Assembly: GCA_003184365.1 (NCBI GenBank)
Contig: NKYR01000151.1
Coordinates: forward strand, 1-64,000
Source: Evernia prunastri
Taxonomy: Eukaryota; Ascomycota; Lecanoromycetes; Lecanorales; Parmeliaceae
Direction of reading: 5' to 3'
Length of the DNA: 64,000 nt
The position numbers were made by a program, and so were the translations under genes. The notes beneath the pieces are model-generated. The model was not told the origin of the DNA and searched no databases. It was given only the letters and a program-made list of their open reading frames with translations. This document shows, piece by piece, positions 10,590 to 21,718 of the stretch; the stretch's first letter is position 1; the number at the start of each line of letters is the position of its first letter.

Positions 10590-13287
10590 TCAAACTTTTG
10601 CACCAAACTCATCATACCGAATGCGCTGTCGATCCGCCCTCTTGGCCTCGTCTCCCCGATGCAATTCCTTGAGGTAGTCCTTGAACTCCTGAGACATGCG
10701 CACAATCTGCTGGATATGCGTCTTGCGCAGGACAATCTTTCCGTCTTCATTCGCGCCGTCGAAATCGGCTAGGGCAACCGCAGTTTGGAATGCTGTGTGA
10801 CACCTGAGTTCAGCTCTCCGCATCCCTGAATCTTCAGAATATAGAAAATGTGTATCTGGCGTACCATTGCGAATTTCCCTTCCGTTCCACTTCAAGCTCT
10901 TCACTTCATTTCCGGTCGTATAAAGTATAGTCTCTGCTGGGATGTCCATGAGGTTCTTACGATCTTTAGCCAACTTGTCAAAAAACATCTTCCAGACTTT
11001 GAGTCGATCGTCTTCGGTGAAGTCGGGGTAATAGAGAGTGATATGGATACGGGAGACAAAAGCGTCGTCGAAAGAGCCAATGCGATTAGTTGTAAGAAAA
11101 AGGATGCCTTGGCAATCTTCCATTGCACGGAGGAAGCCTGCGCAACTTTTGTAAGTAGTGTGATGGTGTTTGGGATTTATTTTTGTAAAGATAATGGCAG
11201 ATAGAAAGGATGGGGATACCGGATACGAGGCTATTCCGAGTCAGATCTTGGTTTTCGCGCCGTTCCATAAAGATGTCGGCTTCGTCGATGAGGAGAATGG
11301 CATTCCACTGCTTTGCGCGCGTGAAATAGTGTTTGAGGTTTATCTCGGCATCCAAAGGCACAGTGCCGATGTCGCTGATGGCTAGTGAGAGGAGTGGACG
11401 CCTGGTGTATGCGGCGATGCACTCTGGTCCTATCAGTACACCGCAGAGAGAAGTTGGGATATTTTTGCATGAAATACCTGCTGTGTATGTCTTGCCGACA
11501 CCAGGTTTGCCGTGCAGCAAGAAGATCTTGCCTTCACCTTTCCCAGCTACGAAGTCGGCTGCCCAGGGTTTATGTGCCGGTTGACTGATCGAGTCGGTGT
11601 CATTCTGGTAGTTCTTTGCCAATGCTTTGATCAATCGCCTTCGTTCATCTTCCATGACTAGCGTGTCTATCATCTCCGTATCGAAAGTAGGATCCCGAAA
11701 GCAGGATACATCTAGCAGTTCTGCCGGCGAATGCTCTCATTAGCGTCGTCCTTCTCATATAGTGTCCTGGTACAAAGGCAACTAGTCGACTAGGAAAGTC
11801 TTACCCCAAGCTCGAGATTTGAATATGTAAGCGAAGACTGAGGGAGGACAGAGGCTGTATTGGTGGTTCGTGAGGGATTTAGCTGTCTCAGGGTAGATTT
11901 CATCGTAACTCGAGTATCTGGACGTCTTCGGGCGAACACGGTGTTGTCTGGATTTCAAGCACACATAACAGAGGCATTCTGACACGCCGTGTGCCGGAGT
12001 ATCGTCAACCTCGCCCAGAATTGGCTTGTCCAAACGCCCTTCTGCGTAGTGCACTTCGCTATCCACCATAGTCAGTCCCTTGATCTGGCGTCAAATAAGC
12101 CGGATACTCGAAAAAGAAATGAGCCTGCTTTAAGAGATACTCACATGTTTCTTAGGCCATGATTGGGTAGTCCCATCGTAGTCCATGCACTGCCTCTGAG
12201 CCAGCTTAAAGAACGTCTTTCCTCTTTTCTCGAGCTTCTCCCTGAGCGGCTGAGTCTTCTCTTTCTCCTTCGGTTCTTCTTTCAGGAATTTGCACGGAAA
12301 AACGACGAGTGAGGCGGTCTCCTTCTCGCCATCGTATACAGGCTGGGAAGTGTGGATGCGTTTGCGTCCGAACTTCTCTCCATCGTAGCCCATGTGCCAC
12401 ATCTCGATTTTCAGCGGAGTAGGTCGACCTCTGAACATACCACCGGACACGGATCTGATTACATAAGCATCGTAGTTGCCATCTGAGTAGGTGTCGCAGT
12501 AGACATCGGTCCCTGGTCTGAGAAGTAGCCAAAGCATTTCGAACGTGGCAACTCCTCGAGCATGGCGTTGTCGTTCAGCCTCCACTGTCTTGCTAGAACG
12601 CTCAGAGAGAACGTTTTGCAAGATACCCAGGTGCTCATATGTGTTCGCGTTACGTTGACAGAGTTCATCCTTTGAGTTGATCACATCTGGATTGAACCGA
12701 TCTCTATAGGCTTTCAACTCCTCCTCGTGGTGGATGAAGGCCGCATAGGGTTCCTCAATCGTATTTGAGACATCGGAAAAACTGTGACCTGGGTAATACT
12801 CAATCACAGACTGGAGGGCGGTAATGATGGCTGGAGAATTAATCTTGAGCTTGGTGCCCAACATACTGAACGCGGTCCGAGGCTCTTCCTTCTTTTCATC
12901 ACTAAGTTTGTATGATCCAGCAACTTGGACGTCCGTGATGACCTCGATAACAGCTTCTCCAAAGGCTGACAGTGTATTCTGGACCACTATGGGTTCTTTG
13001 TTTTCCTTACTGAAAATGACATCCATTTCATTGTTGAGATACTGAACTTTGTAAAGTACTGGCGGAGGAGGTTCCTCAGGAGGCGCATTCTCCTTCTGCT
13101 CCATTAATTGAACTGATTCTGAGGATTCTGGCTGTAAATTGAACTCGATCTTCTTATTAGCAGCCATGATGTTCTCGAACAAGCCATTGGCCTTGCCAGC
13201 TCCCGCTGCGGCACCAGGGAGAGTCTTGACTGGCATCTGAGACTGTTGGACATTGATCTCGGAGGTCTGTGGCTCGGTTCCACTCAT
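10590..13287 (-). CDS. AAA+ ATPase of the fungal DUF7025 type
   Basis: Model (minus): exons 13287-12145, 12084-11805, 11720-11478, 11423-11220, 11137-10865, 10792-10590; introns of 60, 84, 54, 82 and 72 nt; about 781 aa. The N-terminal part is acidic and proline-rich. The middle (about residues 240-350, LLLRPGTDVY ... PLKIEMWHMGYDGEKFG) matches the DUF7025 module usually found before this ATPase type. The AAA core follows: Walker A GKPGVGKT near residue 545, conserved TRRPLLSL, Walker B ILLIDEAD near 598, sensor-1 LTTNR and the SRIH arginine region. This gives an ATP-driven remodelling enzyme; substrate and location are not known for the family. All key ATPase residues are present. The gene lies head-to-head with the DUF7708 gene across 874 bp. 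Confidence 0.88.
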
Positions 13288-14161
13288 GGCCGGGCACGTA
13301 TTGACTGAGCAGTTTCGACTAGGGTTTCTTTTCGGAGGCTGTCCAGCTTACGGTGCGCTTGAGCTCTGACTACCTTGAAGGAAATCTCACAGCAAGTTCG
13401 CTCGTTTGCTTTCAGTGCTGCTGATAAAGCTTCACTAGATCATAAACTGTCTCACAAGCCAAGAGACGTCGTCAAGCCAGGCGATAGCTGGCACGAGTGA
13501 ATGGAGCAAAATTGACTTGAAAGGGTTTTCGAGGCTGAAGAAGAGGGGCAGCTGGCAGGGATTCTAGGCAACGCCAGCCTCACGGACAGGGCGGATTCGC
13601 GACAACAGAAACCAAGCTTACTGAGATGGCTGGCATGGTACTCAGCCTTTTTTCAGCAGGATTAGCCTGCATTTCTCAAGGTGTACGGCAAAGGCCATTC
13701 ACAGGGTCTCCGTGTTTTTATGAATAATTGGGTACGGAATTGGTGTTGCAGAAAGCTTGGGTGGTATTCCGATTTGGTGGAGTTTAGAGTGATAATGCAG
13801 ATATTTGTGGCCTATGAAAGCAAAGGTGTGCCACCCTATGCGTTCACGCCGTCAATATCGGCTAGCCGGGAATGGCTTGCTTTACGCCCGGTCTGTTTGC
13901 GCAAATCCTAGCCCCGCATCTCATGCATGGGTCATCGCTAATGAGACAAGTACTACCAATACCGCTGTATGAAAACGATTGCGCTGGATGAGCCAATGAA
14001 ACGATAATCTGTTATCTGCAAACTGCGAGTCAAGATCTTTAATCTGGACGAGTGCTCTTGATTCCTGGCCTGAAGGCCGACAGTAAGCAGGGTAGCAATG
14101 CTCACCCAGCCTGTATTCAATACACTCCATCTGCAACGATTTCCTACTGAATTTCGTCGTC
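13288..14161. other. Shared upstream region of two divergent genes
   Basis: This is the 874-bp interval between the start codons of the AAA+ ATPase (minus) and the DUF7708 protein (plus). Short open frames in it show no domains. It must contain the promoters of both genes; I do not recognise specific binding sites. Confidence 0.5.
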
Positions 14162-16380
14162 ATGAGTGAGGACCTAGATGATGAAAGCTACCATCCTAAA
14201 GTGAAGGAATTGTACCGAAGTTTCAGCTTTGAGCTCGAGGCTAGGATGTCCACCGACGCCTCTTCCGATCAACTTGCCCGGATTATAGTGGAAGACAGGA
14301 AGAGAGAGGACCGCAGGGAAGATGAGTTGGCCGAACTACGCCAGCACTTCGAGCCTTTAGATATCGCAGAGTAAAGCAAAGCTCTGATCGATTGCAAACA
14401 CATGCTGACAGTCCGGACTGCAGCGATGCGGAGATTCGAAAATTGGACGTAGAGCGTCAGAAATTGAATGATGCGTGGATTCAATTCCGGCATGTCCTTC
14501 CCTCCGATTCACGCGTTGAGTTCGCAAGACGTCCGGCAGATTTCGCAGACGTTGTCAATGTGATGAAAATGATTGAGGAAGAGTGGCAGCAAAAGAAGGA
14601 GAAAGGGGCGTGGGGTAGCACAAAGAAGTATCTCCGGCGTATCAGCGTTACCCTGAATTCACATTCGACTCTTCTCAAGGTCCTGCCAGCCGACAGTCAG
14701 TATGCATCGATTTTTTGTGGAACATTACAGACCCTAATAAAGGTGAGACCGGCTTCCTTTATCGGCAAGTCTGGCGTCTAACTCTGCATCCTGACTGGAG
14801 GCATCAGCCAACTATGAAAAGATTGCTGCGGGCTTGTCTCGGGCGCTCCTCGAGATTACCGAGGCTGTTGCTGTTTGCGCCAAAGAGAGTGCCTTGTACG
14901 CCACCAAGGCATTCATAGGCGGTATCGCTACCTTGTATGCACATATCTTCTGCTTCCTGAGGAACGCCATTGAATGGTATACAAAAAGGTCCTCCCATCG
15001 TCTGCTTAACAGCTTCAGGGAAGATTTCTATGAGAGTTTTGAGGACCAGATAGCCAACATCAAGCATATCTCGGCTTCGATCAACAGAGAAGCTCAGCAC
15101 GCGTCACACTCTGAGATTCGGTACATGAGACTTGAAGTCGCAAAAGAGTTCGCATACTTCGGGCAAAAATTGGGTATTGGGCTGCAGGGCCTGCAAAGGG
15201 AGGCCGCTGAGAGAAGAGAACGAGAGGAGAGAGTAATCAAAGAAAAGTCCAAGGAGTTGGAAAACATGCATATGCTGTTCGCTGACCAGCCGAGACTCCT
15301 TCAGCTCGTGGCACTTGGAGCCAAGGCTCTACTTCAAGGGCAGGCGTCAGCTTTCCTTATCGATGAGCAGTCTCAAAGTAGAGGTAGATATTAGAGAGCT
15401 CGTACAAGGGAAAGATTTCGAGCTAACAATTGACTGTAAACAGAACCAAAGCCAGGGCAAAAGACTACCGAAGACGTCGCATCGAATCCTCTCCTTGGTA
15501 ACAGTAAGTCATCAGCTTTCCAGCTCAGCGATATTGAACGAAGGGGTGTTGACATTTTGTAGAATCAGCAGGAAGAGATAAAGTCCTCCAGTCTTCCAGT
15601 CACCTTGAAGACTATATCGACCGTGACCGTGTCATGGTGGAGCATGATGGATCTTCCGTCACATACATGGATTGGCAAGTCGTATCCGCTCTGGAAGAAT
15701 GGACGACAAGCGCTTCTCAGATACTTTGCATCGTCGGTCCGAACCAGATGGCAGACACGTCTCCGACAACCATGGTTGCTACAGAGTACGTGGCGTCTGC
15801 AAATGAGGCAAATATCCCGACAATATCGTATTTCTGTGGACTTCCTCGGCCTCGCACGAAGCTACCTGACGGCATGACAGCAGAAATGAGTGGACTCGTT
15901 TCCTTGACGTATGCACTCATTCGACAATTGGTAGAGTTGTTGCCATCGTTCTTGAGCTACAGCGAAGACCTGGGAGCGCAGAGGTTCGCGAAGCTTGACG
16001 GAGGCGTTGAATCGTTCGACGAAGCTGCCAGAGTGCTGGGAGAGTTGCTTGACCTCGCACCGCCCATGCTTTTTTGCGTCATTGATGCTTTTGAGGTATT
16101 AGATGACAGGAGCACCACGAGGCAGATGACAGCCCTCGTCAGTACACTCCACGGGCACAAGACATACGGACACCCTCCGTCCGAAGGCTCGGATCGGGTT
16201 CTGAAGATTCTGTTCACTACCGCTGGAAGATCGAGGGTTCTGTTGACGGATTTGAAAGATGATGAATTGGTTTTTGCAGAGCGAGCTGGGACTACTTTGA
16301 AACCAGGGAGGCCTTCGGCGGGGAGGAGATCGCTGTCACCGACGCCATTGAAGATCTTGAAGCAGAACGTGGACGAGTAG
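14162..16380 (+). CDS. DUF7708 STAND-like protein lacking a P-loop
   Basis: Model: exons 14162-14370, 14424-14742, 14801-15383, 15444-15503, 15563-16380 (662 aa); introns of 53, 58, 60 and 59 nt. Residues about 85-200 match the fungal DUF7708 module (AWIQFRHVLP ... LKVLPADSQYASIFCG), predicted helical and often found at the N terminus of STAND/NACHT proteins. A coiled-coil stretch follows (EAAERREREERVIKEKSKE). The last exon has the layout of an NTPase: a strand-loop ILCIVGPNQMADTS where Walker A should be, a Walker-B-like MLFCVIDAFEVLDD, and a sensor-like LKILFTTAGRSR. The loop has no GKS/GKT, so nucleotide binding is doubtful. No C-terminal ankyrin, WD or TPR repeats follow. Role unknown; an NLR-like signalling or accessory protein is an inference. 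Confidence 0.8.
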
Positions 16381-17529
16381 CTGAGGGTCTTTGCTTCTAC
16401 CCTTTCAGATGTTCAAATGAGTACCGTATGTTGTACATCAATTTTGAGCATAGCCATGTCAATTGCAACTTGCCAAAAGCTCTGCCTTGGTCACAAATGA
16501 CGGCTAAACATCGGTACTTCTACGAGTAATCAAACTTATGTCATCCGTCCCGTCATGCGTCATCGGCTGCCAAGCCCTATCGTAAGGCTGGGCTGTGACG
16601 GAGTGCGCAAGTACTTTAGATGTTCGGTTTACGTTTTACTTTTATTCTTTTCACTTTTGAAGTCAAAGCTTCCCATTTATCAATTCTCATGCTGGTCCCT
16701 TCGTCTGATTAACGAGTGCGACACTGCGTGTACAAGTCAAACTACAAGAAAAAAGACTTTTCTTCAATGGCACAAGACAGCCGAGCCTTCTTCCGCCGTC
16801 TCTGATTCTTGAAAAGAGGCCGAATTCCGTTCCAGTGCCCAGTTTTACTTTATACTACCGACTACCCAGTCATCATCGCTCGTATACTCGTATCACCTGT
16901 GGCTGGAAGAGTAATTCACACCCCACCACGGATCACACCTTCCGGGTGCACTATCCAGGTAGCCTCGGGGCAGGGTGTGACCTACTAGCCCACAACGTGA
17001 TACCCATCTGCAATTTTACGCGTGTTATCGATAAGATTCATCCTCCCATCAATCACGAGGTTAGTGGCAAAGGATGGACCAAAAGAAGCCATTTTGAGGT
17101 CATCGACGCGCCTTTGACCCCGAAAGAGTCTGGTGTTCACACCAAAGCGGGTAAATGTGGTGTAGCGACAGAGTTCTTTGGGAGCCGAGGTTGGGCGAAA
17201 AAAAAGGTCTAAGGTATGAGCCAATGACGGAGCGGCACAAGAGGCCAGATATTTTTGGTTTTGCCGTCATTAGACTCACTTACGCCCCCTCCAAAAGTCT
17301 CGTTTCAAAAAAGTCAGAATGGAAAAAAGTATTACTGGTGTCTGGTGGTGCCACAACCCCTGCTAGAGTATCCGAGACATGACGCCAAGATGTTGCATAT
17401 CTTGACCTCCTTCTTCTCACCACCACCCCTTCACAACCTGTTCCTCCACATTTCTTGCAGTTGCTTCATCTTTCCTTTGTATAGTATCGTTGCCTCCATC
17501 TCCTTTCTTTTGTTTGCATCCTTTTCGGT
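16381..17529. other. Intergenic region upstream of the aquaporin
   Basis: This 1.15-kb interval contains the foldback MITE copy at 16893-17000 and the aquaporin promoter and leader. That leader is pyrimidine-rich (17400-17525, many CTTC/TTCC runs), typical of filamentous fungal promoters. No other gene is supported. Confidence 0.5.
16893..17000. mobile_element. Foldback MITE, copy A (diverged)
   Basis: This 108-bp sequence starts TCACCTGTGG and ends CCACAACGTGA, is flanked by TA on both sides (16891-16892, 17001-17002), and has imperfect inverted arms of about 35 nt. Its second half (GGGTGCACTATCCAGGTAGC ... GTGACCTACTAGCCCACAACGTGA, with short differences) matches copy B at 19186-19272. TA flanks suggest a Tc1/mariner-type target site. 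It carries no coding capacity. Confidence 0.65.
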
Positions 17530-18933
17530 ATGAATGAGGCCATGGATCAGCCGCATGTGACCAGAGGCTTCGTCCTCGCTGGGAAGACGAAAGCGACGTT
17601 GGCCAAAGGGGCCAGCCTGCCTTTTCTGGGCAAGCCTGGCAATCCCGTCCGTAATCATTTCATAGCAATGTGTGGCGAGTTTGCCGGCACATTCCTCTTC
17701 CTCTTCTTTGCCTTTACTGGCACCCAAGTAGCAAATTCGCAAACTCAAGGCTCCGTCTCCACCACTATAGCCCAAGGATCTAATCCAGCCCAATTACTCT
17801 ATATCAGCTTGTGCTTCGGCTTTAGTTTGGGTGTAAACGCATGGGTCTTCTTCAGGATTAGTGGCGGACTCTTCAACCCTGCAGTGACATTTGGCATGTG
17901 TCTGGTTGGAGCAATGCCTTGGGTGCGGGGCGGTCTAATCTTCATCTCCCAAATCATTGGCGGAATCACGGCTGCGGGAATTGTGAAGGTCTTATTCCCT
18001 GGCCAGCTCAATGTGCGAACATCATTAGGGGCAGGGACATCCAAAGCACAGGGCGTCTTCATTGAGATGTTCTTGACCACCATGCTCGTCTTCACTATTT
18101 TCATGCTCGCGGCCGAAAAGAGCAAGGCCACTTTCGTGGCTCCTGTGGGCATAGGCCTATCATTATTCATTGCCGAACTTGCAGGTAAGCGTCCCAATAT
18201 GCCCGTATGGCCACTCTGATCAGTACAGGCGTCTACTACACGGGTGGCTCGCTTAATCCCGCTCGCTCTTTTGGACCCGATGTCGTTCTTGCTACATTCG
18301 AGGACTATCATTGGGTAAGTTCACTTTCAATGTCCAGGAAACTTGATCAGAGAACTGAAACATGCGTAGATCTACTGGGTCGGTCCTTTCCTAGGCACTC
18401 TCCTGGCCGCCGGCTTCTACAAGCTCATGAAAGGCCTCGAATACGAAACCGCCAACCCGGGCCAAGACTTCGACGAGAACGAAACCAAGCTCTTCGACCC
18501 AGAGCGCGACGTCGAGCGCCCCATCGTCAACGTCGTCACCGGCGGCTCCAACTCCGAACCCTCCCGTCCCATCAGCGGCGACACGCTCTCCGGCTACCGG
18601 CGCGAAGAAGCCTCCGCCCAACAACAACAGGGCCAGTCCCAGAACCCATCCCCCGGAAACTCCAAACAACAAGCGCAGACGTCTGCCGGCACGACCCGGA
18701 GTCCCCGGAGACTCTCCTCGCCCTTGCCCCCGATCGACGCAGAGGACGAAAGGCCCCTGGACGCTCGGGACCACAGCAACACGAACGGCGGCGGCGGTGA
18801 GGATATCATGCACGGCGGGCCGCACTATAGCCAGACGGCGAACAATCTCGACCCGCGCGTGCAGAGGGACGTTGACGCGATCGAAACTTATGACGCGGGA
18901 CCGGATGTGGAGGCGGGCCAGTCGCGAGTGTGA
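17530..18933 (+). CDS. Aquaporin (orthodox-type MIP channel)
   Basis: Model: exons 17530-18184, 18229-18314, 18370-18933; introns of 44 and 55 nt; 434 aa. This is a membrane channel for water. Six hydrophobic helices are visible between about residues 43 and 265. The two pore motifs are complete: NPAVTFG in loop B and NPARSFGPD in loop E. The selectivity-filter arginine follows the second NPA, and serine rather than aspartate follows it (NPARS, not NPARD), which favours water channels over glycerol facilitators. The N terminus has about 40 hydrophilic residues. The C-terminal tail is long (about 165 residues), Q/S/P-rich and disordered, as in several filamentous-fungal aquaporins. A second in-frame ATG lies four codons in. 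The gene is flanked on both sides by copies of one MITE family. Confidence 0.92.
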
Positions 18934-19185
18934 CCCGTATTCTTTTTTTTTTTTTTGCGTTGGGATCGCGGGGAGCGATGGGTTGCCAATTGTACCAGAT
19001 TGGGGTAAAAGCAGGCATGGCATTTGCGTGGCGTTGTGCATAGCGAGGATTATATTGGCAAAGGGAGGGAAGCGAGCACATACTTTAATACAAGACCTTT
19101 GAATCTATGCAAGGGTCGCAGAGGTCTTGAACAGATGGAGTCGCAAGCCGCTTCCCGCTCAGACTGAAGTATGGGGTCGGCAATA

Positions 19186-19272
19186 TCGCCTTGTGCGGTG
19201 GTAAGTCACACCCTACCCCGGGGGGTGCGCTATCCGGGTAGTTCCGGGGTGACTTACCACCGCACAAGGTGA
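19186..19272. mobile_element. Foldback MITE, copy B (near-perfect hairpin)
   Basis: This 87-bp element is flanked by TA on both sides (19184-19185, 19273-19274). The arms are near-perfect inverted repeats: TCGCCTTGTGCGGTGGTAAG on the left against TCACCTTGTGCGGTGGTAAG on the right, continuing to GTCAC, with one mismatch in about 25 nt. A nested small palindrome (CTACCC...GGGTAG) sits in the centre. The low divergence between arms suggests a younger copy than copy A. It has no coding capacity. Confidence 0.8.
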
Positions 19273-19983
19273 TACCAATAATCCGCCAGCCTTTGCGGGA
19301 TGCGCCTCCGCATATTCTACAAAAGCTTGTGGCCCCATTCATTGCTATGGACCAGGACATGTTGGGCGCTTCCGTCAGGCAGCGGGATCGGTTCTCTTGC
19401 GGGTAAAATGGGGGTGAAGTGGGTGGAGTTACCGTGCTCTAGGCATGACTTTCGATTTCCTCTACCCATGGATTTCGATTGAGCACATTCACTATCTCGT
19501 TCTCATTCTCCCTCTCATTCTCCCATATCCATACCCATACTTTCCAAATACAAGCAAAGACTGCCTAAGACCGCAGCAAGCAGCCGTCAAGAGTTGCGAG
19601 TACTAAGGACGCCATGCAGCACTGCCCAGGGAAGAGTAAAGGGGGGGACAGGAAAATGCCCATCCATTCACTCCCCAATTCCTGTCATCATTGCCGGAAT
19701 CCCGCTAAATGGAAAAGCGTATTTAGTGAAAAGGACTACTTAGTCAGGATGGAAGGAAGGAAAGAAATGGAACGCGGGCGAAAATGGAAGAGGAGGACAG
19801 TCAGCTGTCACGGCACCTCGGAAAGCCCTACTTGAGGCACTTTATGATCATTTTGCGTTGCTGGTTTAGATGCGATGGCTTGGGGGAGGGGCGGTCGGTT
19901 GGCGCTTCTGGGAATGTATGGTTGGGAAGACTGGAGATGTTGTGGGAGTGTTGGATGTGTGGATGTGTGGACAATCTGAGTAT

Positions 19984-20007
19984 AAGAGAGAGAGAGAGAG
20001 AGAGAGC
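19984..20007 (+). repeat. GA dinucleotide microsatellite
   Basis: A run of about eleven GA units in non-coding sequence. Confidence 0.85.
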
Positions 20008-21718
20008 GCTATCTACATCATTGATTCCATGTCACACTCTCATCCTCGTCCACTCCGTCCCCATCTTCTCAGCGAACACAGCCTCCGCTCCAAAATCCGC
20101 CTAAACAGTCTTTCGTATCTAAGCTACCTAAGCTACCTGAGCCATCGCGCCAATTGGTCTGCCCCGAAAAGGACAACAACACCTCCTTACAGACAGAGCT
20201 TCAATCTCGAATTTCCCATTCTACCAAGAGGTGCCTTTTCCCAGACGCCATTGCCGCTCTGGCCTGGCGTCTGGGTTTCCAGCAGAAAGGCAAAGTCGGA
20301 GCGGATTCCGGGGTCGTTCATCAATCCACAGGCGACAGTGGATACCATTTCCCTCCCTCCAAACTCCTGAAAAGCCCGTTCTTGTAGGCTACAGCGCGAC
20401 CGTTTCGTACATGACGGCTCCAAGATGCAGCGCTTCATCGTCCCCGTATTCTCAAAGCCCCTTTCAGCCGCCGGGGCACTCAGGTGCGATGTTACCCCTA
20501 GTTGAAGCCAGTAGGTATTGATGAGCGTTGCGAGACTTTGGCTACGAGTTGATCAATTGGTATATGCTGAGTAAATGTTTAGAGCGACTGAAGGGCGATT
20601 TCGTTTGATCTTGTGTCACTTAGGTAGCGTGCGCTTTAAAATCGTGGTTGACTCCAACGAGTGCCAAGAGAAATAGTATTGCGCTTGACGTGTTGCGCAA
20701 CTCGCAGAATCCAATGCCCACGGTGCTGTAAACCTCGCTTTAGGACTAGTGACATCCTCAAGGTTATGTAATCCAGATCCCCTCAGTCCCAACCAATCAG
20801 AAGGACCCTAACATTGACTGCGGCTTTTCAACGCTCACGGTGCTATAAACCTCGTTTGGGACTAGCTTGCAATGATGCCCGATGCCAAGCTTCCTCCAGG
20901 TATCTTCTCTTCTCCAGTTCATCAATTCATCAATTCATCAACCATCAACCATCAAGATGCGTCCATCTCTTGATGACATGTCTACACTCATCGTCTTCAT
21001 GTCACATCATGGTAAAGGTCGGGCTGCAGCTTCGCAGACTATATTGTCCTTTCCACTGGTGTTTGTCCGCGCACATCCTCTGCAAGTATCCTTTCACTGC
21101 GTCTCGTATCACTTGCAATCTGCCATACTCCGCTTCTCATCTGCTTTCGGAGGCTTGAGGTCACGGGTCATTGGTCAGATGGTAAATTGCCAACGTCCTC
21201 TAGCCGTGGGGTAGGCGGCCACTGCGGTAACTTACATGTTACTGTCATGGGACAGGCGCTAGAGATCCCCGTTTGTTCTGCAAAACAATTCAGCAAATGC
21301 TGTCTCTCAAAGCGTGTAATAGTTGCACGCTGCACCATGACCGTTCAAACCTGCGGTTGACTGTAGATAGCACATTTTCTTCAATTAGGTTTGATCCGGA
21401 ATCCAGTTGGCGGTGTTTTCTCTTAATCTTTCTTTAAGTCAAACGCAGGTAGGTCCCCGTGCATCCCAGCAAGACTGCCGGATTCATGCACGATAAAAGC
21501 TGGTATTTGGCTTCCGTGTTTGTCTGCAGAGGCATGGCAATTATACAGGGGGTAGCTAGGCTTTCGGCAAACTTTAATTATTGCGCGGAAGCAGAGGCGG
21601 TGGCCTGAAATTGCCATCTGGCCCTGGTTAAGAAGTCATGGGAGCCGTCTCATCATTCATCGCCCTCAGCACCACATAATCCCAGAAATCCACTGAAAAT
21701 CGAGTCTGTTTCTGAGCA

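Larger units (their letters stand above)
18934..21718. other. 2.8-kb intergenic region
   Basis: No supported gene. It contains a T-run (18944-18956), foldback MITE copy B (19186-19272), a GA dinucleotide run (19984-20007) and a TCAATTCA-type short repeat (20918-20955). Several 80-170-codon open frames are present but lack domains and composition bias typical of coding sequence. The promoter of the NLR-like gene must lie in the last few hundred bases. Confidence 0.5.

Noticed and set aside
19870..20370. 167-codon open frame next to the GA microsatellite
   Set aside because: It runs through the GA repeat and a low-complexity leader-like region, and the product has no recognisable pattern.
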